Of a stretch of 64,000 bases of DNA, positions 1 to 12,920 are shown piece after piece (position 1 is the first letter of the stretch; every line of letters starts with the position of its first letter). The translations under genes and the position numbers were made by a program. The stretch is taken from the NCBI GenBank assembly GCA_015847255.1, contig JADLZK010013161.1, positions 124,001-188,000 of the forward strand, given 5' to 3'. This DNA is from Hyparrhenia diplandra (taxonomy: Eukaryota > Streptophyta > Magnoliopsida > Poales > Poaceae). The notes below the pieces were generated by a model. The model did not search any database, was not told the origin of the DNA, and worked only from the letters and a program-made list of their open reading frames with translations.

Positions 1-3000
1 GTCACCTCCCGCATGTCCTGCAGCCTCTACCTCGTCTTCGAGTACATGGAGCACGACCTCGCGGGACTCGCCGCCAGCCCGGAAATCAACTTCACTGAGC
101 CACAGGTCCGTCCCCGAGATATGATCCCCAAACGCTTCACAAGCTCACACCGTATCAATGGAATGGAATGGAATGCAGGTCAAGTGCTATATGCATCAGC
201 TGCTGTCGGGTCTGGAGCACTGCCATGACCGGGGCGTGCTGCACCGCGACATCAAGGGCTCCAATCTGCTCTTGGACAACAATGGCATGCTCAAGATTGC
301 AGATTTTGGTCTCGCGTCATTCTTCGACCCAGACCGTAAACAGCCCATGACGAGCCGGGTGGTGACCCTATGGTACCGCCCACCCGAGCTGCTTCTCGGC
401 GCAACGGATTACGGGGTGGGTGTGGACCTGTGGAGCGCAGGGTGTATCCTGGCCGAGTTGCTCGCGGGGAGGCCAATTATGCCAGGACGAACAGAGGTTA
501 GCATAACCTTCTTAACTGCACAATATCTGGCTAATTTCCAGCGAAACATAGCTTGCCTCAGACTCAGTTCAGGATTAAGTGTAGTTCTGTTATAGATTTC
601 GAGAAAATTTTCCATTTTGACCTTTTGAGTTTGCCGATTCTGGTATGGTCGGTTATGGGGTGGTAGTGAGTTGGTTAGAGAGCTGATTTGCTTCCCATTC
701 CTCATCCCATGTTCAATACCAGGCAGGAGGAGGTGAGAACTGAAAATATCCTTGTTCATCATAGTATTGTGACTTGTGAGGAGGACTGAGAAGAAACCAG
801 AGGAGGAAGATTTCTTGTTTTTTTTTTTTTATTTTTTATGAAACATCTCCTCTGTACTTTCTGTTGTATAACAAGCAACTTTAAGTCTTTAACTGCATCA
901 TGTCAGCATATAAAATGTCTGTTCAGCAATATCTCTCGTGAAAAGTTTATCTTCCCCGAATTCTGATTAAGATGCCACATGCTTCAGCATTCATTTCCAT
1001 GCTTTCTGTCCATTTTCTTTTTTGAACATTTTCATGCTTTGTTTCATTTTGCATTCACTCTTCTGCATCTGAGTCAATTATGACCTGTTGCACTGTTTGT
1101 GCACTTAATGTTGTCCATACCATCCAACCCGATGAATAGCAACTGCATTTATCTTCCATATTTCACTGATCTTGTCATGTCTGCCACTTTTAGGTGGAAC
1201 AACTGCATAAAATTTTTAAGTTGTGTGGTTCACCAACAGAAGAATATTGAAAAAAGTCGAAGCTACCTCATGCTACAATATTTAAGCCTCAGCAACCGTA
1301 CAAAAGGCGAATAAGAGAGACATTTAAGGATTTTCCTCAATCAGCACTGCAGTTGATCGAGACACTACTTGCAATTGATCCAGCAGATCGGTTAACAGCG
1401 ACTTCTGCATTGAGAAGCGATGTAAGTTGGTTACCATTTCTCACTATCGTATTATCCCCATTTGAGGGCACGAAACATTTGAAATTCTTAATTTGTGTTG
1501 AAGTCTTCACTATTTCATGAACACAATACTTAATGTTTAACAAATTAATGAGAATATTTCTTTTGCTGGTACAAAACAATGTATCCACTGGTCAAAATTT
1601 TGGTGTATCGCATATCTAAAGAACAAGTTAATTTGTTTTTTTTGTGCAATATGAGGAAATTTCGACCATGATTCTCATTTTTTCATGATCTCATTTCCAT
1701 TGGGACTAAAGAATCATATGGTTAATTCCAGAAACAACATAACACTATACAGATCTAGGCTAGCAGAGATTGTAGAGGTTTCTAGCGCGGTAGCGCCTGG
1801 TATGATAGCATTGTAGCACCCAGAATCCCATCCTTGTCAGACATTTGGTTTTTGCAACATCTTTTTTTCGTGTTGTGGATTAATGCCTTTTGTTAACTTT
1901 CTATGTGTGCAGTTCTTTACAACCGAACCTTTTGCATGCGAACCGTCGAGTCTTCCAAAATATCCTCCAAGCAAAGAAATAGATGCAAAACGAAGAGACG
2001 AAGAAGCCAGACGGTTTGTCACCTTTCAACTGATTTCATTAGTTAGGATGATCCACTGTGTCATAGACTTATCTTCTTGGAGTGTGCGTAACAAATCTTG
2101 TTGCTCTACAAATGCACACTATGAGCATAGCAACTGCCGCCTATAATTGTGTTTTGTGGGGGTAGCATCACTATCCTTACGCACACAAAAAAAAAAAAAA
2201 TAAGCAAGATCAATTAGGGTTTTATGAATGCTTCCAATTTTATCTTCTGTTTTTCTTGTGGTCTGAAACCACAATTGTTTCATCTACATGTGCCTCACTA
2301 ACCCAAAAAAATATGCAGTTTTTACATTTTTTTTTTATATATTTGATCAGATATAAGATATTTCTTTAGAAATAATACCTTAGTATGATAATGTGGGGTC
2401 ACATGCTTAGCAAGTGCTTACTGTCAGCAAGAAAAAGACTTGAGTGCACATTATTAGAAGGTTTTGTGGACACTAGCTTTGTCTAGTATCTGAAAAGAAC
2501 AAACATGTTATTAGTTTATTAGGCATTGGATCTTTGGATCTATGCAGGTACATGATAGTCACCACGACTCATTAACATTGAAAGAGAAGTTGAACAACAA
2601 CAGTGTCATGATTTTGTAAATGTAAATGATATTTCGTCCTCCTTTCAGCTCCTGTTAAACATGAGTGCTAAAAAGTGAGCTACTTTAATTGACCAGAACT
2701 TTTCTGGTATTTTAATGTTAATACTGATGTCCTTTGTAAGTTGAAAAAAAAGGAAAACGATAGAATGTGACTAAAGGGACACATGGTGTACTACTTTTAT
2801 GCTTCTATTACTACACAATACAAAAGCAAAAAGTATCTCTTTCTCTCTCTCAAAAAAAAAAAAAAAAAAACTTTTAGTTAAGTGTAGTGCTAACTGTGGT
2901 CAAACTTTATGTGGCATAATTGTGCTAAAAGCTCCTGGATTTCTGTAATTTGTTGGATATGTTTTAGAAATTTAGACCTCATAATTGAGTCAATGGACAA

Positions 3001-3899
3001 TTACTGCCTCATTTTTCTCACCAGTTTTCACTCTTTGTGTGTCCCCAATATCTGCACTTGACATATGTCTCTAGTGCTACCCTTGAGGCCTTGACCCATC
3101 TTCCTGTTTGCGGTCTCATGCCAATTCAGTTGAGCACTTATACACTACCATGATGCTACCTGACTTGTCTACCATGTTCAACAGTTTAAGAGCTGCTGGT
3201 GGTAGAGCTAATGGTGATGGAGCCAAGAAGACGAGAACACGTGATCGACCTAAGGCAGTTCCAGCTCCGGAGGCAAATGCTGAACTTCAAGTAAACATCG
3301 ATGTATGTTGAATGAACTTATTACTTTTTGGTATAATTTGTTACTGTGAGCTGGTCTTTTTAGAGGTTAATAAGATAAGCTAAGTATAGAGTCATTCAAT
3401 GTTCTGAGGCGGTGGAGCCACTGCTTTGTCTCAGCCCGCACTTTCAGTGTTTTACATAAACTCTACATTGCTAAAATACACCCTACATCCAAGTAAACTT
3501 CATGATAGGTCCTCTGCGTCTTACCAGCCATGGTCCAAAAGGAAGCCCATACTACCATAAAACAAACTCTGCAGTATCGCCGACTTGTGCTTATCCTTTT
3601 CTTTCTGATTACAGAAAAGAAGGTTCATTACTCATGCAAATGCTAAGAGCAAGAGTGAAAAGTTCCCTCCCCACATCAAGATGGCGCAGTTGGTGTCCCT
3701 TTGGATACTTCGAATCATATGGACCCGCTTATACGAACCTCCAGACCCGTCTTCCTTCAGCACTGTGTTCACATACGAGAAAGGTGCTGTGCCCACTTGG
3801 TCTGGACCATTGGTTGATCCTGCTGCAGTGGTGAACCAAAAGCGGAAGCACAAGTCTGGGCGCTCATCGAAACAACCGGCCACTGCCCGTGCTCGGTAA
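1..3899 (+). CDS. CDK-like Ser/Thr protein kinase, 3' part (5' end lies outside the window)
   Basis: Cyclin-dependent-kinase-like protein of the plant group that includes Arabidopsis At1g18670 and At1g54610; it should phosphorylate Ser/Thr of protein substrates. Visible exons: 1-105, 179-496, 1194-1421, 1913-2013, 3185-3302, 3615-3899; all introns are GT-AG and phases agree. Exon 2 carries the catalytic loop HRDIKGSN, the Mg-binding DFGLA and the activation-segment end WYRPPELLLG. Later exons hold the C-lobe and a basic tail ending in ATARAR and TAA. The N-lobe (glycine loop, VAIK lysine) lies upstream of base 1. Three lesions are visible: an in-frame TGA at 1248-1250 where relatives have Trp (EEYWKK); one C missing from the C run near 3666-3672; and one extra base near 3730 that restores frame about 60 bases later. 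The gene may be intact with sequence errors, or a recent pseudogene. The family call is firm; the exact orthologue is not. Confidence 0.85.
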
Positions 3900-5487
3900 G
3901 ATCCTAAGGATCAATATTTACAGGTAAAAATATGAGACTTTTAACATGGGGAAATACTCCATGGTGGTACCTGCACGCTGTTTTGCAAACAAGGCATGCA
4001 ATGATAAAGTCGTTTGTTGGTTACCTGTTGTCATGTGAGTGATTTTTCTAGACATCATGTATAGGCTGGGGAGGGAGTTGAAGTAGTTACTTCTGTACAT
4101 TAGGTTTTCTTTCCTGCTCTTCAAGCAGCGCTGCATTTGATGTTAGATTCATTTGAATGGAAGCTTAGATCTCTAGAGTTTCACTACACCTCCTTCCATT
4201 GTAACAGTCTGTTGTCTACATAATCAGTCCTTATCAATTCAATGGAAATTTTCAATCGGAAGTTTTGGTGAAGATGTGAAGAGTTGATGGATTCATGAAC
4301 CGTGACATGTGTCACATTGGAATCTGGAACAATATTCCTGAATTTCTGTTTGTTGTTGTTGCTTTGGTGACTCAAGCCTCCTCACGGCTTACACTAGGCC
4401 TGTTTTCGATCTGTTGAATTGTAGACGCAAAAAATGTGGTGGGTCAATATTCTGAAATTAGAGAGAAAAAAATGGAGAGACTCTGGCCTACTTGGTACTG
4501 CTTTAAACTCCATGGGGAGCAGCTCTATAAAGAACAGGAGTTTTTGGAGCTTCAAAACTCCATCTCTTCTCTGGAGCAGGTTTGTGGAGCTGCATTGGTT
4601 TGGCTTAAAAACGTGGAGGAAACTGATAGTACCATTTGAGTCAATAGAAATCAGAAACCCCAAAATAGGGCAAGTAAGAAGCTATTTTAGATAGTACTAT
4701 ACACTACTATACGCTCCAAAAAGTGCTCATCTTGTATTTGAGGAGTTAATTAGTCTTAAGTTTAACTAAGTATATTAAAAATAAGAGCAAGTTTGGATAC
4801 AAGGACTAATTGCTAGCTAGCTAAAAATTAGGCCAAATTAACCTCTAAAGAAGAGGACTAATATTATTATATAGGTGAATTTTTTAGACAAGTTTTCAAC
4901 TAGTAACCAACTAGCTAGCGAACCATAGCTAATTTTGGATAGTTTTTAGTCGAATAAGTAACTAGCCATGTGTATTAAACATTTCCTAAATATTGTTAGA
5001 TTAATTGCATCATCAACCTATGTAGAGATACAAATGTTATTAATTTCTATAAATCTAATTAAAATTAAGATTGATTGATTTTACAAAGTGAGAGATAAAA
5101 ACTTATATTAGGATGGAGGAAGTACTGTTTTTTTATCCTACTGATCAAGAGTCAAGAACTCAAGATAAGCAGTGTAGATAAGAACCAATTTAGCATCAAA
5201 ACAAAAAAAAGAACCAATTTGCTCCAAATCCGCAAGAGCCTAAACACGCCGTAGAGCGGGCTAAAATGGGCCTTCGCTCGACACATTGTACGGACTCAAG
5301 CCCAACAGTCTAACTCCACAGCCCAGGCTGGCTACAAGCGATGCGCGTGACCCCAGCCCAGCAGCCATTTCAGCAGAACGCTCCACCGCTTCTCCGTAAA
5401 TAAAGGCAAAACCCCCAAAGCTCGAGCGCCGCGCCGGAAGCCTCCGCCCTCGAAACCACGAGCGAAAACCCTCGTAGTCCGGCGGTG
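3900..5487. other. Intergenic: kinase 3' flank, MITE debris, NUP93 5' flank
   Basis: No coding exon recognised. The stretch 4785-4990, rich in CTAGCTAG-type words, looks like a degraded MITE but I could not pair its ends. An end resembling a Stowaway terminus (GGATGGAGGAAGTAC) sits at 5111-5125 without a clear partner. From about 5250 the GC content rises into the NUP93 5' untranslated region. Confidence 0.4.
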
Positions 5488-8400
5488 ATGGCCGGCGTCG
5501 GCGGCAGCGGCAGCGGAGGCGGCGGCGGTGGGGGCGACGAGGAGATGGGCGGTTGGACGGGGCTTCTCCACGCCTCCACAAAGCTCCTCGAGCACACGGC
5601 GCCTACCCCGCACTTCCCTCGGCTTCAGGTGCGCGCCCAACGCCGTTCCCCTTTCCTTCCTCGCAGCTTCTCTCACTTCCTCGCTGCCGGCGCTGGCTGC
5701 ACTTGTTCCCTTCCACTCCTGATGGGTTCGTTTGTGGCTCCTGCAGGAACCTGGACCAGCTCGAGGCGTTCTCCAGCAAGCTCAAGGCCAAGACCATCCG
5801 CGCTGAGGCTCCGTCCCAGTCGCTCTCCGCCACCAGGTAGATAAATCTCCGGAACCCACTTGATTAGCCTGGGGAGCCTTTCTGTGCATTCTCTATTTTG
5901 CCTGAATTGCAAGTACCGCTCCTATAATTCTGTCGGGACTTAGGGTTTGGGCTGTACTAATGCAGATTGCTAGCACGCGAGGGGATCAATGCTGAGCAGC
6001 TTGCGAGGGACCTCAAATCATTCGAGCTCAAGGTAATGGAGAAGCGTAACTACTGGGCCAGAAATATTACATTGAGGGCCACATTTCATATAGTGATATG
6101 ACTAGTTTCAGTGGTGTTGAAAAATCAAGCAATTGATTTGGTTTAATAGAGGATCTAGGTTTGTTTGAAGCAGAATAGGATATGGAATTTACATAAGCAA
6201 TGCCATGATTTACATAACTATCTGGTTGCATGAAGCTGCTACCTAGGATCCTACTAGTTCGAAAATACATCACATATTTTTATTGTGATGTGACAATCCA
6301 CCCTTAGTTCCCTTGTATACTACTGTAGTTATTTACTTATTACAGTAAGGCGATTCTTCTTTTATTGCCTTGTCAGTTATCATACAGAACATGGTTATTT
6401 TTTCAAAAAAACGCAGGGAGAGCTGGGCTTCATCATTACATTAAGAAGAGAATAAAGGGCAAGAGCCCAAACAACACCTCATGATTGACTAATAAATAAA
6501 TAAGTCATCAAACATATCCACAGTTCTTATATATCTCTACTCAATGAGTTATATGGTGCTACAGTCTTTTCTAGGATTGACTTCCACACCATTTTGGTTC
6601 CAGTAAAACCTTAATGTGCATATGTATGCTGTGGCACATTTGCCAAATAGATGCCTAATTGATCAGAAAAGAACTTCGATGTAATTCCCTGTTGTGCTTC
6701 TTATATGCCTTTTACTGGAATTTTCAGCTTCTAAATATCACTTGCTGCACAACTAATGTGTGTAAATCTTATCTGGCGAAATTTGATGTTTTGCAGACAA
6801 CATTTGAGGATGTTTTTCCATCTGAAGCAACTACTGTTGAGGAGTACTTGCAGCAGGTGAACACCTAACTATTGCTCTGATTAGATACTCACCCGAATTT
6901 CACGGAATATAAACACAGTATATGTTTTCAGCTTCATGAAATGGCCATAGTTTCATCCATCCAAGAAGCTCAAAAGGACAACTTAAGGAGTTTTAACAAC
7001 TATATGATGCAAGTTCTTGAGGTTGGTTTGCTTCTTCCATCTATTCTGTCAATTAATATTTCATCAGGGCTAATAGTTGAAGAATCAACTTGGTGTATGT
7101 TTGATTAGCTATTCAAGTTTCTTTTATCATCTTAATTTAGATTTGTGTTTGGGAAGCTTTTACATTCTGACAACAACCTTGGTTAATCTGGTATAATGTA
7201 AATAATACTTTACTTTTACCATTCAGAGAATTAATATTTCCACAATTTCTTAGTTGCCACAGTGCACACTAACACTTTAGCCTGTGTCTTGGTGCATTTT
7301 TTCAGTGATTTCACTCTGTAGTTCGATAACTGTATATTTTGTCTCCTGTAGGATGACTGGCAGAAAGAGAAGAGAGACTTCTTGCAGAGTCTAAGCCGGC
7401 TGTCTACATTACCCAAGAGAAACACTAATCTCTCGACCAGTGGGCTGGCTCGCCCTGCTTTAATGCCACCGTCAACTTCCAATCTTCATGCTCCATCAGG
7501 CCTGTCTTCTGCAGAAGTCATGCCTATACCGAACAAGACTATTATCGAAAAAAAATCTTCAGTTTATGCTGGGGTTGTGAGGGACCTCAATGATGCTAGA
7601 GGACGGAGTCTACCTTTTAGTGTACGCTTCCAAGAATTCAATTTTGACTAATAACTTAAGTTCCTATTTTTTTGTTTGCTCTTTGATATATTATCATCAT
7701 ACCATGACAAATTTCTCATGATGCGCCATCTTAATTCTGCTTGATCTCATTAGTGTCGTACTTTTGTGTAGCCTGCTATGGCTTTTATTGCTGCTTATGA
7801 GTCCTTGTCTGTTGATGCTGTTGGCACAAAATCAGTGACTATGCAGAAAGTGTGGCATCTAGTTCAGGTACTAATATGGACTTAATTTCTGTAAATTTAT
7901 TTATATCATTATCTGTTGAAGTGTTAAGTTCTGCTTATATTTGAATTCATCATTATAGGAAGATGAACAGTACTGTGCACTGGCCGCTTCCACAATTTGA
8001 CAATTTTTTGGTTGCTTACTTATTCTACCATTACTTAATAATTGGTGTTTCTGTTGCTTATTATCTAATTCAGGCATTAGTTGGGAAGGGTCGACTCATC
8101 GAAATGTTTCAAGAAAAATGTCACTAGTGGTAGGTGCAAGGCGCCATCTTGAGTGGGGTCATGAGAAGTACATACTTGAGACCATCAACAGCCATCCAGC
8201 ACTTGTGAGTATATAGTTTCTCATTTTTGTACTGAACTATTGTCGTTTTGCTTAGCACATGGGTATGTTTCCTTATGGAAGTCAAGTACCTTTCAATCCA
8301 GTTATGTAAGGTTTATAGTTATGACTTTGGTGCATATCAATACATGCTACTGTGACAATTATTGTGTTTGCTTACTGATTTTTGTATTTCCCACTTTCAT

Positions 8401-11400
8401 GTTGAATTTCTTATATAAATCAAATTTGGCATACGCTTTGCGTTGGGTGCATATTTGTAGAACACTTTTCTACTAGGTGTTTAAGATGCTTTGGAGGTCA
8501 CGAATCTTTCCACATATGTGCAATTATGTCATTATGTTTGAATTAGAATCACGACTAACAACTCACTAAACTTCATTAAGTGAGCCTTTTGACATCAGAT
8601 CCATCAACTGACCTAATCCCGCCTATGTGGATACCATCGTGGCTTAGGAGTATATGTTTGCAGAAACCTCTTGGCTGTATATTCTTGTGCGCCTTCAACT
8701 TTTTGTCCCTTCTCTCTATTCTTTACACTGGTGTGTTGTTTTAGGAGCCTTGCGCCCTTACTCCATAGCCATCATGTGCACAGTCCTCGTTGCATTGGTG
8801 ACTAGGCATGGCCACCCACCACCCCAGCCAACAGTCACAGCCAATTGCCCTAGCATGGTAGCTGATGTTTTCTGCCCTTGTATATACCAATCAACTTGAG
8901 GTAATGCTTGAGAAATGGTTGTGAATTTGCTAGTTGCATGCGCGCTGCTCCCAGTTGTTGCATTGCATCTTACTTCCAGTCATGCTCGAAGTTTAGGACT
9001 GCTCCAAATTGGTTCCATCATGCACTACCCTGCTCTCAATAATTTCACACCGCTGCCTTTAGTTGTCGCCCATGCGACTGCAAACTCTCACATTCACAAT
9101 GAGAAATCACCATAAAATCTGTTAGAACATGACCAAAGAGGGAATCCGACACAGAAGTCCAATCATCCACAGTTGCACCCCTCATGAAATCCACATAAGC
9201 AGGGATAGGAAAGTTGGTGCATGCGTGACTTGCAAAATGAGCACTTAACAAATTTTAGTATCATTTTAGTCTAGTTTGTAAGATCACTTACCTAATTGCA
9301 TGTAGAGGGCAAGTTTCACTACCACCAATGCAATTTACTCTATTCTTGGTCGTGGCAGGTCCAACACACTTGGTAGCATATGCTTAGGATTAGTGAAACA
9401 TTGGTATTTATGGGACTTCTTTTTTTACTAAGTATCACTTGATTGGCAGCATATGCTCAGAAGTCATATATTTACTTTGTTAGCACCTTATGACCATGGC
9501 AAATTATTCCTTCAAGCATTTGTTCATCTTTCTACATATAAACCAAATCTCTACTGCAATTAGTTCTTATAGTGATTTACATTTTATCTTATGTCGCCCT
9601 ATTATTTTTCATATTTGGATTTTTTTTGTGGGTCCAAATTCTTCTCTCATTGCATTGTATAATAATCAATCATGGTTTGCATCTTGATTTGTTGTTTTAG
9701 GCTGCTCTTGGTGGATCTGTTGGCAATCTTCAGAAGATCCGAGCATTTCTTCGGGTTGGTTTTAAATTGATGCTATTTTGCTCTATTCCTGTTGCTTTTC
9801 CACTAGTATTTATGTATTTATGCTCGAATGCATGCTTTTGTCCACATGACCTGACAGGTAAGGCTGCGGGATCAAGGTGTGCTAGACTTTGACGCAACCG
9901 ATCTACGCAGACAGCCTCCAGTGGATACAACCTGGCAGCAGGTTATTTTTTCTTTCTTGACTTCTATTGCTGAACAGAACTCTGTACTTAACATCAATGT
10001 TTCCATCTGTTAATGGTATGTTGAAATCTGTAACTAGCTATCTGTTAGTTCAGCTGCAACTGCAGCTTCATGTGAAATGACAGCTGTAGTCAATGGGTTA
10101 TTTCTGGCCTCCGCTTGGGTTTATTACCTTTCTTGAATAACCTTCCAGTAGCAAATTCATGTTCTTTACTGTCCATCTAGGTAGAACTTTAGTAATTTGA
10201 ATTGTTGCCCACTTGTCTATGAAGCTTCACATATTGCACTCCTGCAGATTTATTTCTGCTTGAGAACTGGATACTATGATGAAGCAAGACAAGTTGCCCA
10301 ATCATCTCGTACATCATATAACTTTGCTCCCCTGGTAAACTTTCTATATGATCACAAATTCATTATGGACCCTTCTTGTTCAGAATAAGAGACTCAGCGA
10401 TAAATATGTTCTTCCACAGCTTGCAGATTGGATTTCTACTAATGGTGCTGTATCACCAGAGACTGCTCTGGCAGCTTCTGAGGAATGTGATAAAATGCTC
10501 AGAATGGGTGACCGGCCAGGGCGCCCTGGTTACGACAGGAAGAAGTTGCTGCTTTATGCCATAATTTGTGGTTGTCGGCGGCAAATTGAAAGGCTGCTAA
10601 AAGACCTGCCAACACTTTTTAACACTATAGAGGATTTCTTATGGTTTAAGTTGTCAGCTCTCTGGGAGTACACCAATGCATCTTCTTCTAATCTTATGAA
10701 TGAAGGCTTGGTGCCTTATACGCTGGATGACCTGCAAAGTTACTTGAATAAATTTGAGCCATCATATTATACAAAGAATGGGAAAGATCCCCTAGTGTAT
10801 CCCTACATTCTGTTCTTAAGCATCCAATTACTCCCAGCAATTCTTTATTTGTCTAAAGAAGTTGGAGAGGATGGATACCATGTTGACGCTGTGCATATTT
10901 CAATCGCTTTAGCTGACCATGGTGTTTCTCCCTGACGGTATTGGACCGGGCCAGAAAATTGGCGTCATGGATGCCTGTGCAGAGGCTGCAAGCATAATAC
11001 GGCAGTATGGCTCTATGTACTTGCGTAATGGTAATATTTATCTAGCCTTGGAATATTATGCACAAGCTGCTGCTGCCATGGGTGGAGGCGAGCTATCGTG
11101 GATGGGTGAAGGCCAAGCGGATAAGCAGCGACAACGAAGTTTGATGTTGAAGCAACTACTGACGGAGATATTACTAAGTGATGGTGGTATTCAACTTTTG
11201 CTTGGTCCAAATGGAATGGGAGAAGAAGGAGAGCTGAAAAAAGTATATGATGGATTGGAGAAGTAGGCAGCAATTCTTACTTGAAGCTGCCCATCGGTGT
11301 CAAGAGGCTGGGCTCTACGACAAAGTAAGTAAATTTATTTTGTTGAACCTAAGTATTTGCATTTGTTTTTTGTTCTCGTGCTTCTGGATCATTTTATTTT

Positions 11401-12920
11401 TCCATCTTCACTTTTGAAATAAGGTTCGTAGAAGGTAGTAGGCAGAAGCACTGACTCATCTTTATTGTTCTGTAGATCAGTGCCATGTATTCATGATAGG
11501 ATTATTATTTTTTGAATTTCTTGCATGCTTATTATTGATTGAAAGAGTTAAACTTAGGCTCTGCTTGCATAGTAGGAGTAGTAGCTTTTCAAAAAAACAC
11601 TTTTTGGTCTACTGTTTTGGAGCCATGGCAGTAAGACATTCTAAAGTGCTTCACGTGACATTAAGCCCAAACTGACACTCAGCTTCTAGCTTCTGACAGA
11701 ACACTATCTGATTCAATGTAGCTACTGATTATTGCATCTTAAACTTCACCAGTCCAACCATTGCCCTGCCTGCCATAAATTACTTGTGTATAAAACCTTA
11801 TTAATTTTGCTCAAACACTTCCTGTGCATGAGTCACGGCTAATCATATATGTACCATATTAATTCAATTTTTGATTTGTGTTCATTTGAAACAGGCTGTG
11901 GAAATTCACAAAAGAGTAGGAGCCTTTGCCATGGCTCTTCAGACAATAAACAAGTGCCTGTCTGATGCAGTCTGTGCCTTGGCACGGAGTATGCTAGATG
12001 GCGAGAGTCGTGCTGCTGCCCTAATTCATTCTGGCAATGAAATTTTGGAGACAGCTAGATATTCTTCTGAAGCTAGGTTATTTCTCTCTTCTACTCTGGC
12101 ACAGGTAGAATGCTGGTTATTTTGCTGATTGAATTTGTTTTAATGTGTCTTCTGAAAACATGCTTGCAGCATTCAAGAGAAGGATCTCATTTCTGAACAA
12201 CAAACTGTGTTGAGACAGCTTGAAGCTATTCTCCATATTTATAAGCTTGCTCGAGCTGGACAGATTGTAGATGCTTTGAGGGAAACCATCAGGCTACCCT
12301 TCCTTCATCTGGACACTCAGGCTCCAAACGTGACTGTTGACATTTTCAGGAACTTGTCACCCCATGTTCAAGCTTGCGTTCCAGATCTCCTGAAGGTTGC
12401 TCTAAATTGCATTGACAATGTTAGAGATACTGATGGGACCTTCTTGGCTGTCAAATCAAAGGTATTATCTGTTTTATATTGTGTATCATTGGATCATCTT
12501 CCCAAATTCATCAGACATGACTGCTTGCTGCTGTTACTTTTCACTACGCTCAATTTGGCAATAACAGAAGGGCTGATCTCTTGCAAATTGCAATCTTGTT
12601 GGAGGCCCTATAAAGAGGGATTACATTATTGATTGTAATATTGTTTGGATTGGTTGAGAATGATGTCCTGGGAAAATGAAAGAGTATATCAATATAGTTG
12701 TTTTTTCTACAGAACTGCCCATTTGTAATGTAAAACATGCATTTCTGAACCTTATCTTTTGTTGGTGATCTCAGCTTTAAATAATGCCTTTGCTAAACAT
12801 ACATGCATTCCTTCTGACCTTTTCTGATGTATTAACTTGCAGATTGCAAACCTTGTAGCAAGCAATATGAGCAGGAATTGGCCACAGGATTTGTATCAGA
12901 AGGTGGCACAGTGCATTTGA
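5488..12920 (+). CDS. NUP93: Nuclear pore complex protein NUP93
   Basis: Scaffold nucleoporin of the inner ring of the nuclear pore, joining membrane-proximal scaffold and central channel nucleoporins (known for the family; plants have NUP93A and NUP93B). Exons: 5488-5628, 5747-5836, 5966-6032, 6797-6856, 6932-7021, 7352-7621, 7772-7867, 8074-8204, 9701-9754, 9858-9941, 10248-10334, 10420-11324, 11895-12076, 12170-12461, 12843-12920. Recognisable stretches include GGWTGLLHASTKLLE near the N-terminus, LLAREGINAEQLARDLKSFE, EEYLQQ, CDKMLRMGDRPGRPGYDRKK, EYYAQAAAAMGGGE and the C-terminal NWPQDLYQKVAQCI. The start follows a Gly-rich leader, as in other grasses. Oddities: the exon 1/exon 2 phases do not match with the best donor; a G is missing in a run at 8081-8090; an extra T lies near 10924; an extra A lies near 11236-11242. 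Each later break is corrected by moving one base in a homopolymer, so sequence error is the likely cause. Identity is certain. Confidence 0.93.
8205..9700. other. Large NUP93 intron 8
   Basis: About 1.5 kb between the exon ending SHPAL and the exon beginning AALGGSVGN. It is AT-rich with a slightly GC-richer middle (8640-9250) that may be an old insertion. I found no terminal repeats, domain or target duplication. Confidence 0.6.

Noticed and set aside
1248..1250. TGA as a recoded (selenocysteine) codon
   Set aside because: Land plants lack selenocysteine insertion and the relatives carry Trp (TGG) here; a substitution or error is simpler.
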